Position numbers and translations under genes: made by a program. Under the pieces are notes generated by a model, which saw nothing but the letters and a program-made list of their open reading frames with translations, was not told the origin of the DNA and ran no database searches. From assembly GCF_014930365.1 (NCBI RefSeq), contig NZ_JABXWI010000010.1:310001-374000 (forward strand): a stretch of DNA of 64,000 nt, in the 5' to 3' direction. Numbering within the stretch: the first letter of the stretch is position 1; the number at the start of each line of letters is the position of its first letter. This DNA is from Streptomyces caniscabiei. GTDB taxonomy: Bacteria > Actinomycetota > Actinomycetes > Streptomycetales > Streptomycetaceae. Shown here piece by piece: positions 15,312 to 23,085 of the stretch.

Positions 15312-16748
15312 GTGAGCACCGAGCTGCGTCGTCTGCGCAACTACATCGACGGGGAATTCCGTGACGCCGTCGACGGACGGACCACCGAGGTGGTCAACCC
15401 CGCGACGGGCGAGGCCTACGCGACCGCGCCCCTGTCCGGCCAGGCCGACGTCGACGCGGCGATGGCCGCCGCCGAGGCCGCGTTCCCGGGCTGGCGTGAC
15501 ACGACCCCGGCCGAGCGCCAGAAGGCCCTGCTGAAGATCGCCGACGCCTTCGAGGAGCGGGCCGAGGAACTCATCGCGGCGGAGGTGGAGAACACGGGCA
15601 AGCCGATCGGGCTGACCCGCTCCGAGGAGATCCCGCCGATGGTGGACCAGATCCGCTTCTTCGCGGGCGCCGCGCGGATGCTGGAGGGGCGCTCGGCCGG
15701 CGAGTACATGGAGGGCATGACCTCGATCGTCCGCCGTGAGCCGGTCGGCGTCTGCGCCCAGGTCGCGCCGTGGAACTACCCGATGATGATGGCCGTGTGG
15801 AAGTTCGCGCCGGCGATCGCCGCGGGCAACACGGTCGTGCTGAAGCCGTCGGACACCACGCCCGCGTCGACCGTCCTGATCGCCGAGATCATCGGGTCGA
15901 TCCTGCCCAAGGGCGTCTTCAACGTGATCACCGGCGACCGTGACACCGGCCGGCTGATGGTCGAGCACCCGGTCCCGGCGATGGCCTCCATCACCGGGTC
16001 CGTGCGGGCCGGAATGTCCGTCGCCGAGTCCGCGTCCAGGGACCTCAAGCGGGTCCACCTGGAGCTGGGCGGCAAGGCGCCGGTCGTCGTCTTCGCCGAC
16101 ACCGACATCGCCAAGGCCGTCGAGGACATCTCGGTGGCGGGCTTCTTCAACGCCGGGCAGGACTGTACGGCCGCGACCCGTGTCCTCGTCCAGGAGGGCA
16201 TCCACGACGAGTTCGTGGCCGCGCTCGCGAAGGCGGCGGCCGAGACGAAGACCGGGCAGCCGGACGACGAGGATGTGCTGTACGGTCCGCTGAACAACCC
16301 CAACCAGCTCAAGCAGGTCGCCGGGTTCATCGAGCGGCTGCCGGCCCACGCCAAGGTCGAGGCCGGTGGCCACCAGGTCGGCGAGAAGGGGTACTTCTAC
16401 GCGCCGACCGTCGTCTCCGGGCTGAAGCAGGACGACGAGATCATCCAGCGGGAGGTCTTCGGGCCGGTCATCACCGTGCAGTCCTTCTCGGACGAGGGAC
16501 AGGCCGTCGAGTGGGCGAACGGCGTGGAGTACGCGCTGGCCTCGTCGGTGTGGACGAAGGACCACGGGCGGGCGATGCGGATGTCGAAGGCGCTGGACTT
16601 CGGGTGCGTGTGGATCAACACGCACATCCCGCTGGTCGCGGAGATGCCGCACGGAGGGTTCAAGAAGTCCGGGTACGGCAAGGACCTGTCGGGTTACGGG
16701 TTCGACGACTACACGCGGATCAAGCACGTGATGACGTCGTTGGACTGA
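15312..16748 (+). CDS. Aldehyde dehydrogenase, aminobutyraldehyde type
   Basis: NAD-dependent oxidation of an aminoaldehyde (probably 4-aminobutanal to GABA). 478 residues. Catalytic Cys285 in FFNAGQDCTAATR, general base Glu251 in HLELGGKAP and oxyanion Asn155 in APWNYP are intact. AGQDCTAATR and the C-terminal MPHGGFKKSGYGKDLS are characteristic of gamma-aminobutyraldehyde dehydrogenases (PatD-like). Starts with GTG; the upstream frame does not extend further usefully. It is divergent from the Lrp regulator. A paralogue lies at 26470. Confidence 0.88.
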   Translation: MSTELRRLRNYIDGEFRDAVDGRTTEVVNPATGEAYATAPLSGQADVDAAMAAAEAAFPGWRDTTPAERQKALLKIADAFEERAEELIAAEVENTGKPIGLTRSEEIPPMVDQIRFFAGAARMLEGRSAGEYMEGMTSIVRREPVGVCAQVAPWNYPMMMAVWKFAPAIAAGNTVVLKPSDTTPASTVLIAEIIGSILPKGVFNVITGDRDTGRLMVEHPVPAMASITGSVRAGMSVAESASRDLKRVHLELGGKAPVVVFADTDIAKAVEDISVAGFFNAGQDCTAATRVLVQEGIHDEFVAALAKAAAETKTGQPDDEDVLYGPLNNPNQLKQVAGFIERLPAHAKVEAGGHQVGEKGYFYAPTVVSGLKQDDEIIQREVFGPVITVQSFSDEGQAVEWANGVEYALASSVWTKDHGRAMRMSKALDFGCVWINTHIPLVAEMPHGGFKKSGYGKDLSGYGFDDYTRIKHVMTSLD

Positions 16749-16783
16749 GGGGTCGTCGACGGCTGAGGGTTGGTTGTGGCTGG

Positions 16784-16835
16784 TCGCGCAGTTCCCCGCG
16801 CCCCTTTTGGGCCTTCGGCCCATCGGGGCGCGGGG
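16784..16835. repeat. Intergenic palindromic repeat, copy 2, abutting a start codon
   Basis: GCGCAGTTCCCCGCGCCCC core at about 16786-16804. CCCCGCGCCCC (16794-16804) pairs with GGGGCGCGGGG (16825-16835), and a nested GGGCC-TTC-GGCCC hairpin fills the loop. The right arm ends where the GTG of the next gene begins. Confidence 0.8.
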
Positions 16836-17999
16836 GTGCCCGTGTTCACGCGTCGCTCCCTGCTGGGTGCGGGCGTGTCCGCCGGCCTGCTCGCCGGGTG
16901 CGGGGTGCCCGCCGCGTACGTGGCGCCGGGCGACCGGGCCGGAGTCGACCTGTCGGCCCGGGACAAGCGGCTGAGCTGGTCGAACTGGCCGCTCTACATC
17001 GACACGGACGACGAGGACGACACCCGGCGGCCGACCCTGGAGGCGTTCGAGGAGCGCACCGGGATCACCGTCGACTACGTCGAGGAGATCAACGACAACG
17101 ACGAGTTCTTCGGCAAGATCAGCCCTGCCCTGATGAACCACCAGCAGACCGGCCGCGACCTCGTCGTCGTCAGCGACTGGATGTGCGCCCGTTTCGTACG
17201 GCTCGGATGGGTGCAGGAGATGGACCGGGCCCGGCAGCCGAACGTCGGGCGCCGGCTGGATCCGCAGCTCCGGTCGCCGGCCTTCGACCCCGGCCGGGCC
17301 TTCACCGTGCCGTGGCAGTCGGGGATCACCGGTATCGCGTACAACCGGCGGAGGGTGGGCCGTGAGATCCGCCGGGTCGCGGACCTGTGGGCGGACGACC
17401 TCAAGGGGCGCGTCACCCTCCTCTCCGGGCTGGACGAGGCGTTCGCGCTGCTGATGCAGGGCAACGGTGTCGACGTCACGCGCTGGACCGCGGACGACTT
17501 CCACACCGTCTGCGACCAGGTCGCCTCCCGGGTCCGGGCCGGCCACATCCGCCGGTTCACCGGCAACGACTACATCAAGGACCTCGCCGGCGGAGACGTC
17601 CTCGCCTGCCAGGCCTACTCCGGGGACGTCATCCAACTCCAGGCCGACGACCCGGACATCCGGTTCGTCGTGCCCGAGGAGGGCGCCGAACTCTGGTCCG
17701 AGTCCCTGATGATCCCCAACCTGGCACGGCACAAGGCCGCCGCCGAGCGCCTGATCGACCACTACTACGACCCCGAGGTGGCCGCCGAACTCGCGGCCTG
17801 GGTCAACTACGTCTGTCCCGTCCCGGCGGCCCGCGACGTCCTGGCCTCCGCCAAGGACGAGGAGACCGCCGCCCTCGCCGAGGACCCCCTGATCTTCCCC
17901 GACGACGCCATGCGGGCCCGGCTCGCCGTCGCCCGGGACATCACCTCCGGGGAACGGCGTGAGTTCGCGCGGCGGTGGAACGGGATCGTCGGGTTGTAG
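16836..17999 (+). CDS. Polyamine-type ABC transporter substrate-binding lipoprotein (orphan PotD-like)
   Basis: Extracytoplasmic receptor of the spermidine/putrescine family. About 387 residues from GTG 16836; GTG 16842 is an alternative. N-terminus FTRRSLLGAGVSAGLLAGC has a twin-arginine pattern and a lipobox (Cys near 23), so it may be a Tat-exported lipoprotein. LSWSNWPLYID, FEERTGITVDYVEEINDNDEFFGKI and RRFTGNDYIKDLAGGDV closely parallel the PotD-like protein at 28090, with which it shares most landmarks. No permease or ATPase follows, so it may feed the PotABC at 29343-32251. The frame is open upstream through the palindromic repeat, which is not taken as coding. Confidence 0.85.
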   Translation: MPVFTRRSLLGAGVSAGLLAGCGVPAAYVAPGDRAGVDLSARDKRLSWSNWPLYIDTDDEDDTRRPTLEAFEERTGITVDYVEEINDNDEFFGKISPALMNHQQTGRDLVVVSDWMCARFVRLGWVQEMDRARQPNVGRRLDPQLRSPAFDPGRAFTVPWQSGITGIAYNRRRVGREIRRVADLWADDLKGRVTLLSGLDEAFALLMQGNGVDVTRWTADDFHTVCDQVASRVRAGHIRRFTGNDYIKDLAGGDVLACQAYSGDVIQLQADDPDIRFVVPEEGAELWSESLMIPNLARHKAAAERLIDHYYDPEVAAELAAWVNYVCPVPAARDVLASAKDEETAALAEDPLIFPDDAMRARLAVARDITSGERREFARRWNGIVGL

Positions 18000-18226
18000 G
18001 GCGCGACTGCGGGAGTCGGAGAGCAGGGGGACGGGTGGGGTGCGCCCGGGGCGCCGAGGGTGTGGCAGGGCGCGCCCCGGAGCGCCGGGGAGCGCGCTGG
18101 GGGCGCCGTGGGAGACCGGGAGCGCTCCGGGCGGGGCGGAGGGTCACCTCGGGGGTGGTGTCGGCGTTGGGGAGGGCGGGGGAGGGCCTCGTCGTCCCCG
18201 TCGGCATCGAACGCAGGAGGGCCGTC

Positions 18227-18964
18227 ATGCGGCTGACCGACCATGTCACGCTCGTCGCCAGCGGGGCGTACGGCTTCGATCTCAGCGACCCGCTGGACTG
18301 CCACGTCTACCTGGTGCGGGGCGCCCGGCACAGCGTGCTCGTGGACGCCGGGGCCGGCCGGTCCGCCGAGAGCATCGTGCGCGCCGTGCGTGCCGGCGGC
18401 GCCGACCCCGGCCGTCTGCTGCTCACCCACGGTCACGCCGACCACGCGGGCGGAGCCGCCGCGCTCGCCGAACGGCTGCCGGGACTGCGGGTGCTGGCCG
18501 GTGCCGAGGCCACGGGGTGGATCGCGACGGGCGACGAGGCGGGCGTCAGTCTGGACAGGGGAAAGGCGTCCGGCTACTACCCGGCCGACTACACCTTCGC
18601 CCCCTGCCCCCAGGTCGAGGCCCTGGCCGACGGCGAGGAGATCGACCTCGGCGGCGGAGTGGTCCTGCGTGCCGTCGCGACACCCGGTCATGCCGACGGT
18701 CACCTCTGCTACCACCTGCGCACCCCCGGCCACCGGGCGCTCTTCTCCGGCGACTGTGTCTTCACCGGGGGCCGCGTCTCACTGCAGAACCTGCACGACT
18801 GCCGGGTCCCCGAGTACGCGGCCAGTCTGAACAGGCTGGCGGCGCTCGACGTGGACGCGCTGTTCCCCGGCCACCACGAGATCTCGCTCGCGCGGGCCGG
18901 GCGGCATCTGGCAGCCGCCCGCGACACCCTCGCCCGTGGACTGCTGCCGAAGAGCACGACCTGA
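18227..18964 (+). CDS. Metallo-beta-lactamase fold hydrolase
   Basis: 245 residues. The dinuclear zinc motif HxHxDH is present in LTHGHADHAGG, with further ligands in ATPGHADGHLCYHL, SGDCVF and FPGHHE. General fold of glyoxalase II/lactonase-like hydrolases; the substrate is not evident. The ATG at 18227 has AGGAGG six bases upstream (18215-18220), fixing the start; the open frame before it is not coding. The 227 bases between this gene and the preceding stop are GC-rich with several short inverted repeats around GAGCGC but show no clear gene. Confidence 0.85.
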   Translation: MRLTDHVTLVASGAYGFDLSDPLDCHVYLVRGARHSVLVDAGAGRSAESIVRAVRAGGADPGRLLLTHGHADHAGGAAALAERLPGLRVLAGAEATGWIATGDEAGVSLDRGKASGYYPADYTFAPCPQVEALADGEEIDLGGGVVLRAVATPGHADGHLCYHLRTPGHRALFSGDCVFTGGRVSLQNLHDCRVPEYAASLNRLAALDVDALFPGHHEISLARAGRHLAAARDTLARGLLPKSTT

Positions 18965-19160
18965 TTCCCGGACGGCCCCGATTCACTTCAGGCCGTTTCC
19001 GAGACGCATTGCGGCGGGAAATTCGTGGGGGCCTTGTGGAGATCGTGCAATTGTCCGCCGCGCGGTGGCGTTTTATCGGCCTTTCGCCGTCGATTCGGAC
19101 CTGGTGGATTCGCCGACGAAGGGTTGCGGCCCATCCCGTCGTGCCGTAGTTACGTGAATC

Positions 19161-19820
19161 ATGAACCTGTTCACCCGTGCTGCGTCCCTGCGCCGCCCGG
19201 CAGCCCCCACAGCCGCTCAACTCCCCCACGAGTCCGCGGCATTCGCTCCCGACGGCATGTCCGACCCCGCACTCACGATGCTGACCGGCGAATGGATGAT
19301 CGACGCGGCGCACAGCCGTATCGGTTTCTCCGTCCGGCACGCCCTGGTCACGACCGTGCGCGGGGCGTTCACCGAGTATCAGAGCCGGCTCTATTTCGAC
19401 GGCCGTGATCCCTCGCGTTCACGCGCCGAGATAGTGCTGTCCACCACGTCCGTCGACACCGGAGTGGAACAGCGCGACGCCCATCTGATGGGTCGCGATT
19501 TCCTGGATGCCGCGACTTATCCGCGTATGCGCTTCGTCAGTACGGCGGTGCGTCTCGTCGGCAACGATGTCTACCGCATGGCCGGTGAACTCACGATCAA
19601 GAGCATCGCCCGTCCCGTCGATCTGGAACTCACCTACATAGGACACGTCATGGACCCGTTCGGATACGAGCGGGTCGGCTTCGACGGGACCACCACCATC
19701 AATCGTTCCGAATGGGGCCTCACCTACAACCAGCGGCTCGCGGAGGGCGGCGCCATGGTGAGCGAGAAGGTGCGCCTGCAGTTCGACATCGCCGCGATCC
19801 GCTCGATCCCCGGCGGCTGA
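19161..19820 (+). CDS. YceI family lipocalin-like protein
   Basis: 219 residues. The YceI core starts around residue 42: GEWMIDAAHSRIGFSVRHALVTTVRGAFTEY, then SVDTGVEQRDAHLMGRDFLDA, KSIARPVDLELTYIG and a final RLQFDI. YceI proteins form a beta-barrel that binds isoprenoid or other lipids. The first ~40 residues (MNLFTRAASLRRPAAP...) are not a convincing signal peptide, and an internal Met at about residue 33 (MSDPALTMLTGEW) could be the true start, giving a cytoplasmic protein as is common in Streptomyces. A T-tailed terminator follows directly. Confidence 0.85.
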   Translation: MNLFTRAASLRRPAAPTAAQLPHESAAFAPDGMSDPALTMLTGEWMIDAAHSRIGFSVRHALVTTVRGAFTEYQSRLYFDGRDPSRSRAEIVLSTTSVDTGVEQRDAHLMGRDFLDAATYPRMRFVSTAVRLVGNDVYRMAGELTIKSIARPVDLELTYIGHVMDPFGYERVGFDGTTTINRSEWGLTYNQRLAEGGAMVSEKVRLQFDIAAIRSIPGG

Positions 19821-19839
19821 CGGTCCGTCGCGTTCCCGA

Positions 19840-19870
19840 GGGGCCCGGCGACTGCCGGGCCCCCACTTTT
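19840..19870 (+). terminator. Intrinsic terminator after the YceI gene
   Basis: GGGGCCCGGC (19840-19849), loop GACT, GCCGGGCCCC (19854-19863), then ACTTTT: a perfect 10-bp GC stem with a short T tail, 20 bases after the stop. Confidence 0.85.
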
Positions 19871-19882
19871 GAACACGTTCAA
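19869..19882. promoter_or_regulatory. Perfect 14-bp palindrome TTGAACACGTTCAA before a membrane protein gene
   Basis: TTGAAC-AC-GTTCAA lies 21 bases before the ATG at 19904, where a promoter or leader is expected. Size and symmetry are those of a dimeric repressor site. The regulator is unknown. Confidence 0.6.
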
Positions 19883-19903
19883 GTGAGGGCGTACGCTCAC
19901 CGC

Positions 19904-20449
19904 ATGAGCGACAGAGCCGCCCTGTTGAAGGGCATCCGTGCGTGGCTGGTCTTCTTCGTCGTCTGTCTGGTGCTGAGCGGCGCCACAGCCTTCCCGCTGG
20001 TCCACGAGCTGCGCTGGACCGAGGAGTTGCTGCGGTCGTGGTCCGTCGGCGACCACCTGCCGACGCTCGTCGAGTGGATCGAGCGGGTACGGGCGGGGCT
20101 CGACGAAGCCGACGCCGAGTACCCGTTCCTCCTGTACGGCACGGACTGGCTGGCCTTCGCGCACCTGGTGATCGCGGTGTCGTTCTACGGCCCCTACCGC
20201 GACCCGGTCCGCAACATCTGGGTCATCGAGTTCGGCATGATCGCCTGCGCGGGGATCGTCCCGCTGGCCCTGATCTGCGGGCCGATCCGGGACATCCCCT
20301 TCTGGTGGACCGTGATCGACATGTCGTTCGGGGTCCTCGGAGTGATCCCGCTGTACGTCGTACGACAGCGGATCAAGCGGCTGGAGGCCCTCACCGGCGG
20401 GTGGGACCGGAAAACTGTTATCCCGGCCGCCTCCACACCGTCTCCGTAG
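19904..20449 (+). CDS. Hypothetical membrane protein
   Basis: 181 residues, about four hydrophobic helices: AWLVFFVVCLVLSGATAFPL, WLAFAHLVIAVSFYGPY, IWVIEFGMIACAGIVPLALICG and WTVIDMSFGVLGVIPLYVV, ending in a basic cytoplasmic tail. No catalytic motif seen. Conserved aromatic/acidic residues at the membrane edge (YGTDWLAFAH) are notable but not interpretable. It is preceded by the palindrome TTGAACACGTTCAA, suggesting repressor control. Not recognised as a named family. Confidence 0.7.
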   Translation: MSDRAALLKGIRAWLVFFVVCLVLSGATAFPLVHELRWTEELLRSWSVGDHLPTLVEWIERVRAGLDEADAEYPFLLYGTDWLAFAHLVIAVSFYGPYRDPVRNIWVIEFGMIACAGIVPLALICGPIRDIPFWWTVIDMSFGVLGVIPLYVVRQRIKRLEALTGGWDRKTVIPAASTPSP

Positions 20450-20484
20450 GCACCCCTGTCTCCCCACATGCAGGAGCGAGCCGT

Positions 20485-20571
20485 ATGAGCAGTGTGCGCA
20501 GTGTGATCTCCGCCTCGGAGGTTCCCCAGGTCGGGGCGATGGCTGAGAAGGTACGGAACACAGCCGAGTGA
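20485..20571 (+). CDS. Small ORF (28 codons) translationally coupled to the sigma factor gene
   Basis: ATG at 20485 has CAGGAG eight bases upstream (20471-20476) and encodes 28 residues beginning MSSVRSVISASEVPQVGAMA. Its TGA (20569-20571) overlaps the GTG (20568) of the following sigma factor gene in a GTGA configuration, the classic arrangement for translational coupling. The peptide is not recognised. It could be a real small protein, a leader peptide or only a ribosome-delivery device. Codon use is compatible with coding but the ORF is too short to be sure. Confidence 0.5.
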   Translation: MSSVRSVISASEVPQVGAMAEKVRNTAE

Positions 20572-22304
20572 ACAGGGTGAGCCCAGCGGGATCGAAGGGG
20601 ACGTACGTGGACGGGCGGCAGTGGCGGTCCACCATCGCGGCCGCGCAGGCGGGGGACCGGCGCGCCCTCGACGAGCTGGTCGAGGGCTGGCTGCCGCTCG
20701 TCTACAACATCGTCGGCCGGGCCCTCAACGGTCACGCCGACGTCGACGACGTCGTGCAGGAGACCATGCTGCGCGCCGTCGACAACCTCGACACGCTGCG
20801 CGATCCGGACAGCTTCCGGTCCTGGCTGGTCGCGATCGCCATGCGGCAGATACGGGACCGGGCGCGCCGCCGCACCGCCGACCAGCTCGACGACCACGAC
20901 GCCCACGGCGCCGCCGACTTCGCCGAACTGACCGTGCTGCGGCTCCAGTTGGAGGGGCAGCGCAAGGAGGTCGCGGAAGCGGTCCGCTGGCTCGACGACG
21001 AGGACCGACAGCTGCTGTCGCTGTGGTGGCTGGAGGTCGCCGGCGAACTCACCCGGCGCGAACTCGCCGCCGCCGTCGGCATCAGCCGACAGCACGCCGC
21101 CGTCCGCGTGCAGCGGATGAAGGCCCGGTTGGAGACCGCGCGCGGCATCGTCCGCGCCCTCGACTCCTCCTGCTCCGACCTCGGCCGGGTCACCGCGCGC
21201 TGGAGCGGGCAGCCCGACTCGGTGTGGCGCAAGCGCATCGCCCGGCACATCCGCGGCTGCGCCCGCTGCGACGGTCACGGCCGCCCCGGCGAGGTCGTCG
21301 TCCCCGCCGAGCGCCTCCTGGTCGGGCTCGCCCTGGTTCCCGTCCCCGTCGGCTTCACCCTGTCCCTGGCGTTCGGCGGCAAGACGGCCGTGGCGGCGAC
21401 CGCCGCGACCGCCTCCGTGGGCTGGTCCGCCAAGGTGATCGGTGCCCTCACCAAGCCGGTCGTCGCGGTCTCGGCCGGCGCGACGATCGTCGCCGGGGGC
21501 GCGTACGTCGTGACGCAGCCCCCGGCCGATCGGCCCGCGCAGGCGGCCCCGTCGGCGATGAGCACGGCCCGCGACCCCGCGGCCCCGGCGCCCCGCCCCC
21601 CGTCGCCCTCCTCGTCGCCGTCGTCGTCCCCCTCACCGTCGGCCTCCCCGTCGGCGACGGAGAAGAAGGCTCCGAAGGACCTGTACGGCACCGTCGTCGA
21701 CGTGGCGGACGAGGCACCGGACCCGGAGACCCCGCCCGCCGCTCTCCCACGCCGGCCCGAGTCCGGCGTCACCAGCAGCGGCGGGGCGCGGACCGTGATG
21801 AACCACCGGGGCGACCAGGTGACGTTCACGGGCCGGGGCTACGTGCTGGTCCGCTGGCAGATCTCGCCCCAGTACCGGGCGGGCGGTCTGGTCATGCCGG
21901 CCTGGACCGGCCTCGACGGCAAGCTCTTCCACGTCGCCTCGGGCGGCGGCCGCCGCATGGACGACCCGACCTCCGCCGACGGCAGGGCCTCGGGCATGGG
22001 CGGCCCCGACACCGGCTACACCGTCCTGCCCGACGGCACCCAGCAGATGTGGCAGAACGAGTACTTCTACCTCGACGGCACCGTCACCCTCATCCAGAAC
22101 GAACGCGGCGCCGACTACGGCATCACCGTGGCGCCCTCCTCCTGGGACGCCGTCACCGAGGACATCACCGTCGGCCCCGAACGGGGGGTCATCCGCTACG
22201 GCCTCGTGCGCGACGACGGCAAGGACTCGGCGCCGGTGCCGCAGTACGTCACCCGCGAGAAGCCGGCCGACGCGGCGACCGTGGCTCAGCGGTCCGAGGT
22301 GTAG
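20568..22304 (+). CDS. ECF-type sigma factor fused to a zinc-finger-like/membrane/extracytoplasmic C-terminal extension
   Basis: 578 residues. Sigma region 2 is at about 38-105 (DVDDVVQETMLRAVDNLDTL, FRSWLVAIAMRQIRDRARRR); region 4 at about 140-190 with helix-turn-helix ELTRRELAAAVGISRQHAAVRVQRMKA. Then HIRGCARC (227-234) resembles the His-Cys-Cys of anti-sigma zinc fingers, followed by hydrophobic segments near 250-270 and 285-315, a Ser/Pro linker (about 338-362) and a roughly 200-residue C-terminal domain (NHRGDQVTFTGRGYVLVRW...) likely outside the cell. This is like ECF groups that carry their own anti-sigma-like domain and membrane anchor. Start GTG 20568 is favoured by the overlap with the small ORF; GTG 20607, with GAAGGGGA upstream, is an alternative. 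Confidence 0.85.
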   Translation: MNRVSPAGSKGTYVDGRQWRSTIAAAQAGDRRALDELVEGWLPLVYNIVGRALNGHADVDDVVQETMLRAVDNLDTLRDPDSFRSWLVAIAMRQIRDRARRRTADQLDDHDAHGAADFAELTVLRLQLEGQRKEVAEAVRWLDDEDRQLLSLWWLEVAGELTRRELAAAVGISRQHAAVRVQRMKARLETARGIVRALDSSCSDLGRVTARWSGQPDSVWRKRIARHIRGCARCDGHGRPGEVVVPAERLLVGLALVPVPVGFTLSLAFGGKTAVAATAATASVGWSAKVIGALTKPVVAVSAGATIVAGGAYVVTQPPADRPAQAAPSAMSTARDPAAPAPRPPSPSSSPSSSPSPSASPSATEKKAPKDLYGTVVDVADEAPDPETPPAALPRRPESGVTSSGGARTVMNHRGDQVTFTGRGYVLVRWQISPQYRAGGLVMPAWTGLDGKLFHVASGGGRRMDDPTSADGRASGMGGPDTGYTVLPDGTQQMWQNEYFYLDGTVTLIQNERGADYGITVAPSSWDAVTEDITVGPERGVIRYGLVRDDGKDSAPVPQYVTREKPADAATVAQRSEV

Positions 22305-22354
22305 CGGTCGCGTGTGTGCGGGTGGGGGCCGATCGAGCGGGTCCCCGCGCTCCC

Positions 22355-23059
22355 TCAGAGGGCCGGCCGTCCGTTGCCCGTGGCCCTGAGTTCGCACAGG
22401 GCGTCGATCCGGTTGGTGGTGATCGAGTCGACGCCCCAGGACAGCAGGCGGCGCATGGAGCGCCGGGTGTCCGGCGTCCAGGCGGACAGGAGGTAGCCGT
22501 CCCGGTGGACGCGGTCCGCCAGGGGGCGGGTGAGGAGGCCGAAGCGGTAGTTCAGCCAGCGCGGACGGATGGCGTCGAGGAGGGCGGGGCGCGGCGGAGC
22601 GGAGGTCTTCCAGGTGAGGGCGAGTTCGGCAGCGGGGGCGGCGGTGCGGACTGCGAGCACGGTCCGCGGATCGGCGCTGTAGTAGACCCGGTCCTCGGCC
22701 TCGCACTCGCGTACGACGCCGAGGATCTGCCGCACCGCCCGGGGGTTCACCGCCCCCGGGAGGTCCACCATCACGCGGTTGCCCTCGGTGGCGAGCAGCG
22801 CGTCGGCCAGCGTCGGCACCCCCTCGGCCGTCAGCCCGCGCAGCTCCGCGGCGGAGAGCGCGGCCAGCGGCCGGTCCACCTCCCAGAGCCGGTCGAGCGT
22901 CGCGTCGTGGAGCAGGACCGGTACCCCGTCACGGGTCGTCCGGACGTCGAACTCGACGGCGTCCGCCCCCAGTTCGAGGCCGGCCCGCAGGGAGTCGAGC
23001 GTGTTCTCACGGTGGCGGTAGGGGGCGCCGCGATGGGCGACGGCTGTCACGGTGCGCAT
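22355..23059 (-). CDS. Glycerophosphodiester phosphodiesterase family protein
   Basis: 234 residues, no signal peptide, so cytoplasmic. Releases glycerol 3-phosphate from glycerophosphodiesters. The catalytic motifs are present: HRGAPYRHRENTLDSL (His, Arg, Glu), then GADAVEFDVRTTRDGVPVLLHD (Glu, Asp, His of the active site) and SAWTPDT near the end. It lies 26 bases downstream of the adenosine-deaminase-family gene on the same strand and may be co-transcribed. Confidence 0.9.
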   Translation of the reverse strand: MRTVTAVAHRGAPYRHRENTLDSLRAGLELGADAVEFDVRTTRDGVPVLLHDATLDRLWEVDRPLAALSAAELRGLTAEGVPTLADALLATEGNRVMVDLPGAVNPRAVRQILGVVRECEAEDRVYYSADPRTVLAVRTAAPAAELALTWKTSAPPRPALLDAIRPRWLNYRFGLLTRPLADRVHRDGYLLSAWTPDTRRSMRRLLSWGVDSITTNRIDALCELRATGNGRPAL

Positions 23060-23085
23060 GGTGGTGGTTTCCGGTGCCGATCGGA

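Noticed and set aside
15264..17762. Long minus-strand frame opposite the aldehyde dehydrogenase and PotD-like genes
   Set aside because: Antisense shadow; both plus-strand genes show complete family motifs.
18000..18226. Possible gene in the GC-rich gap before the metallo-beta-lactamase-fold gene
   Set aside because: Open frames there are Arg/Gly-rich shadows without a ribosome site or recognisable protein.
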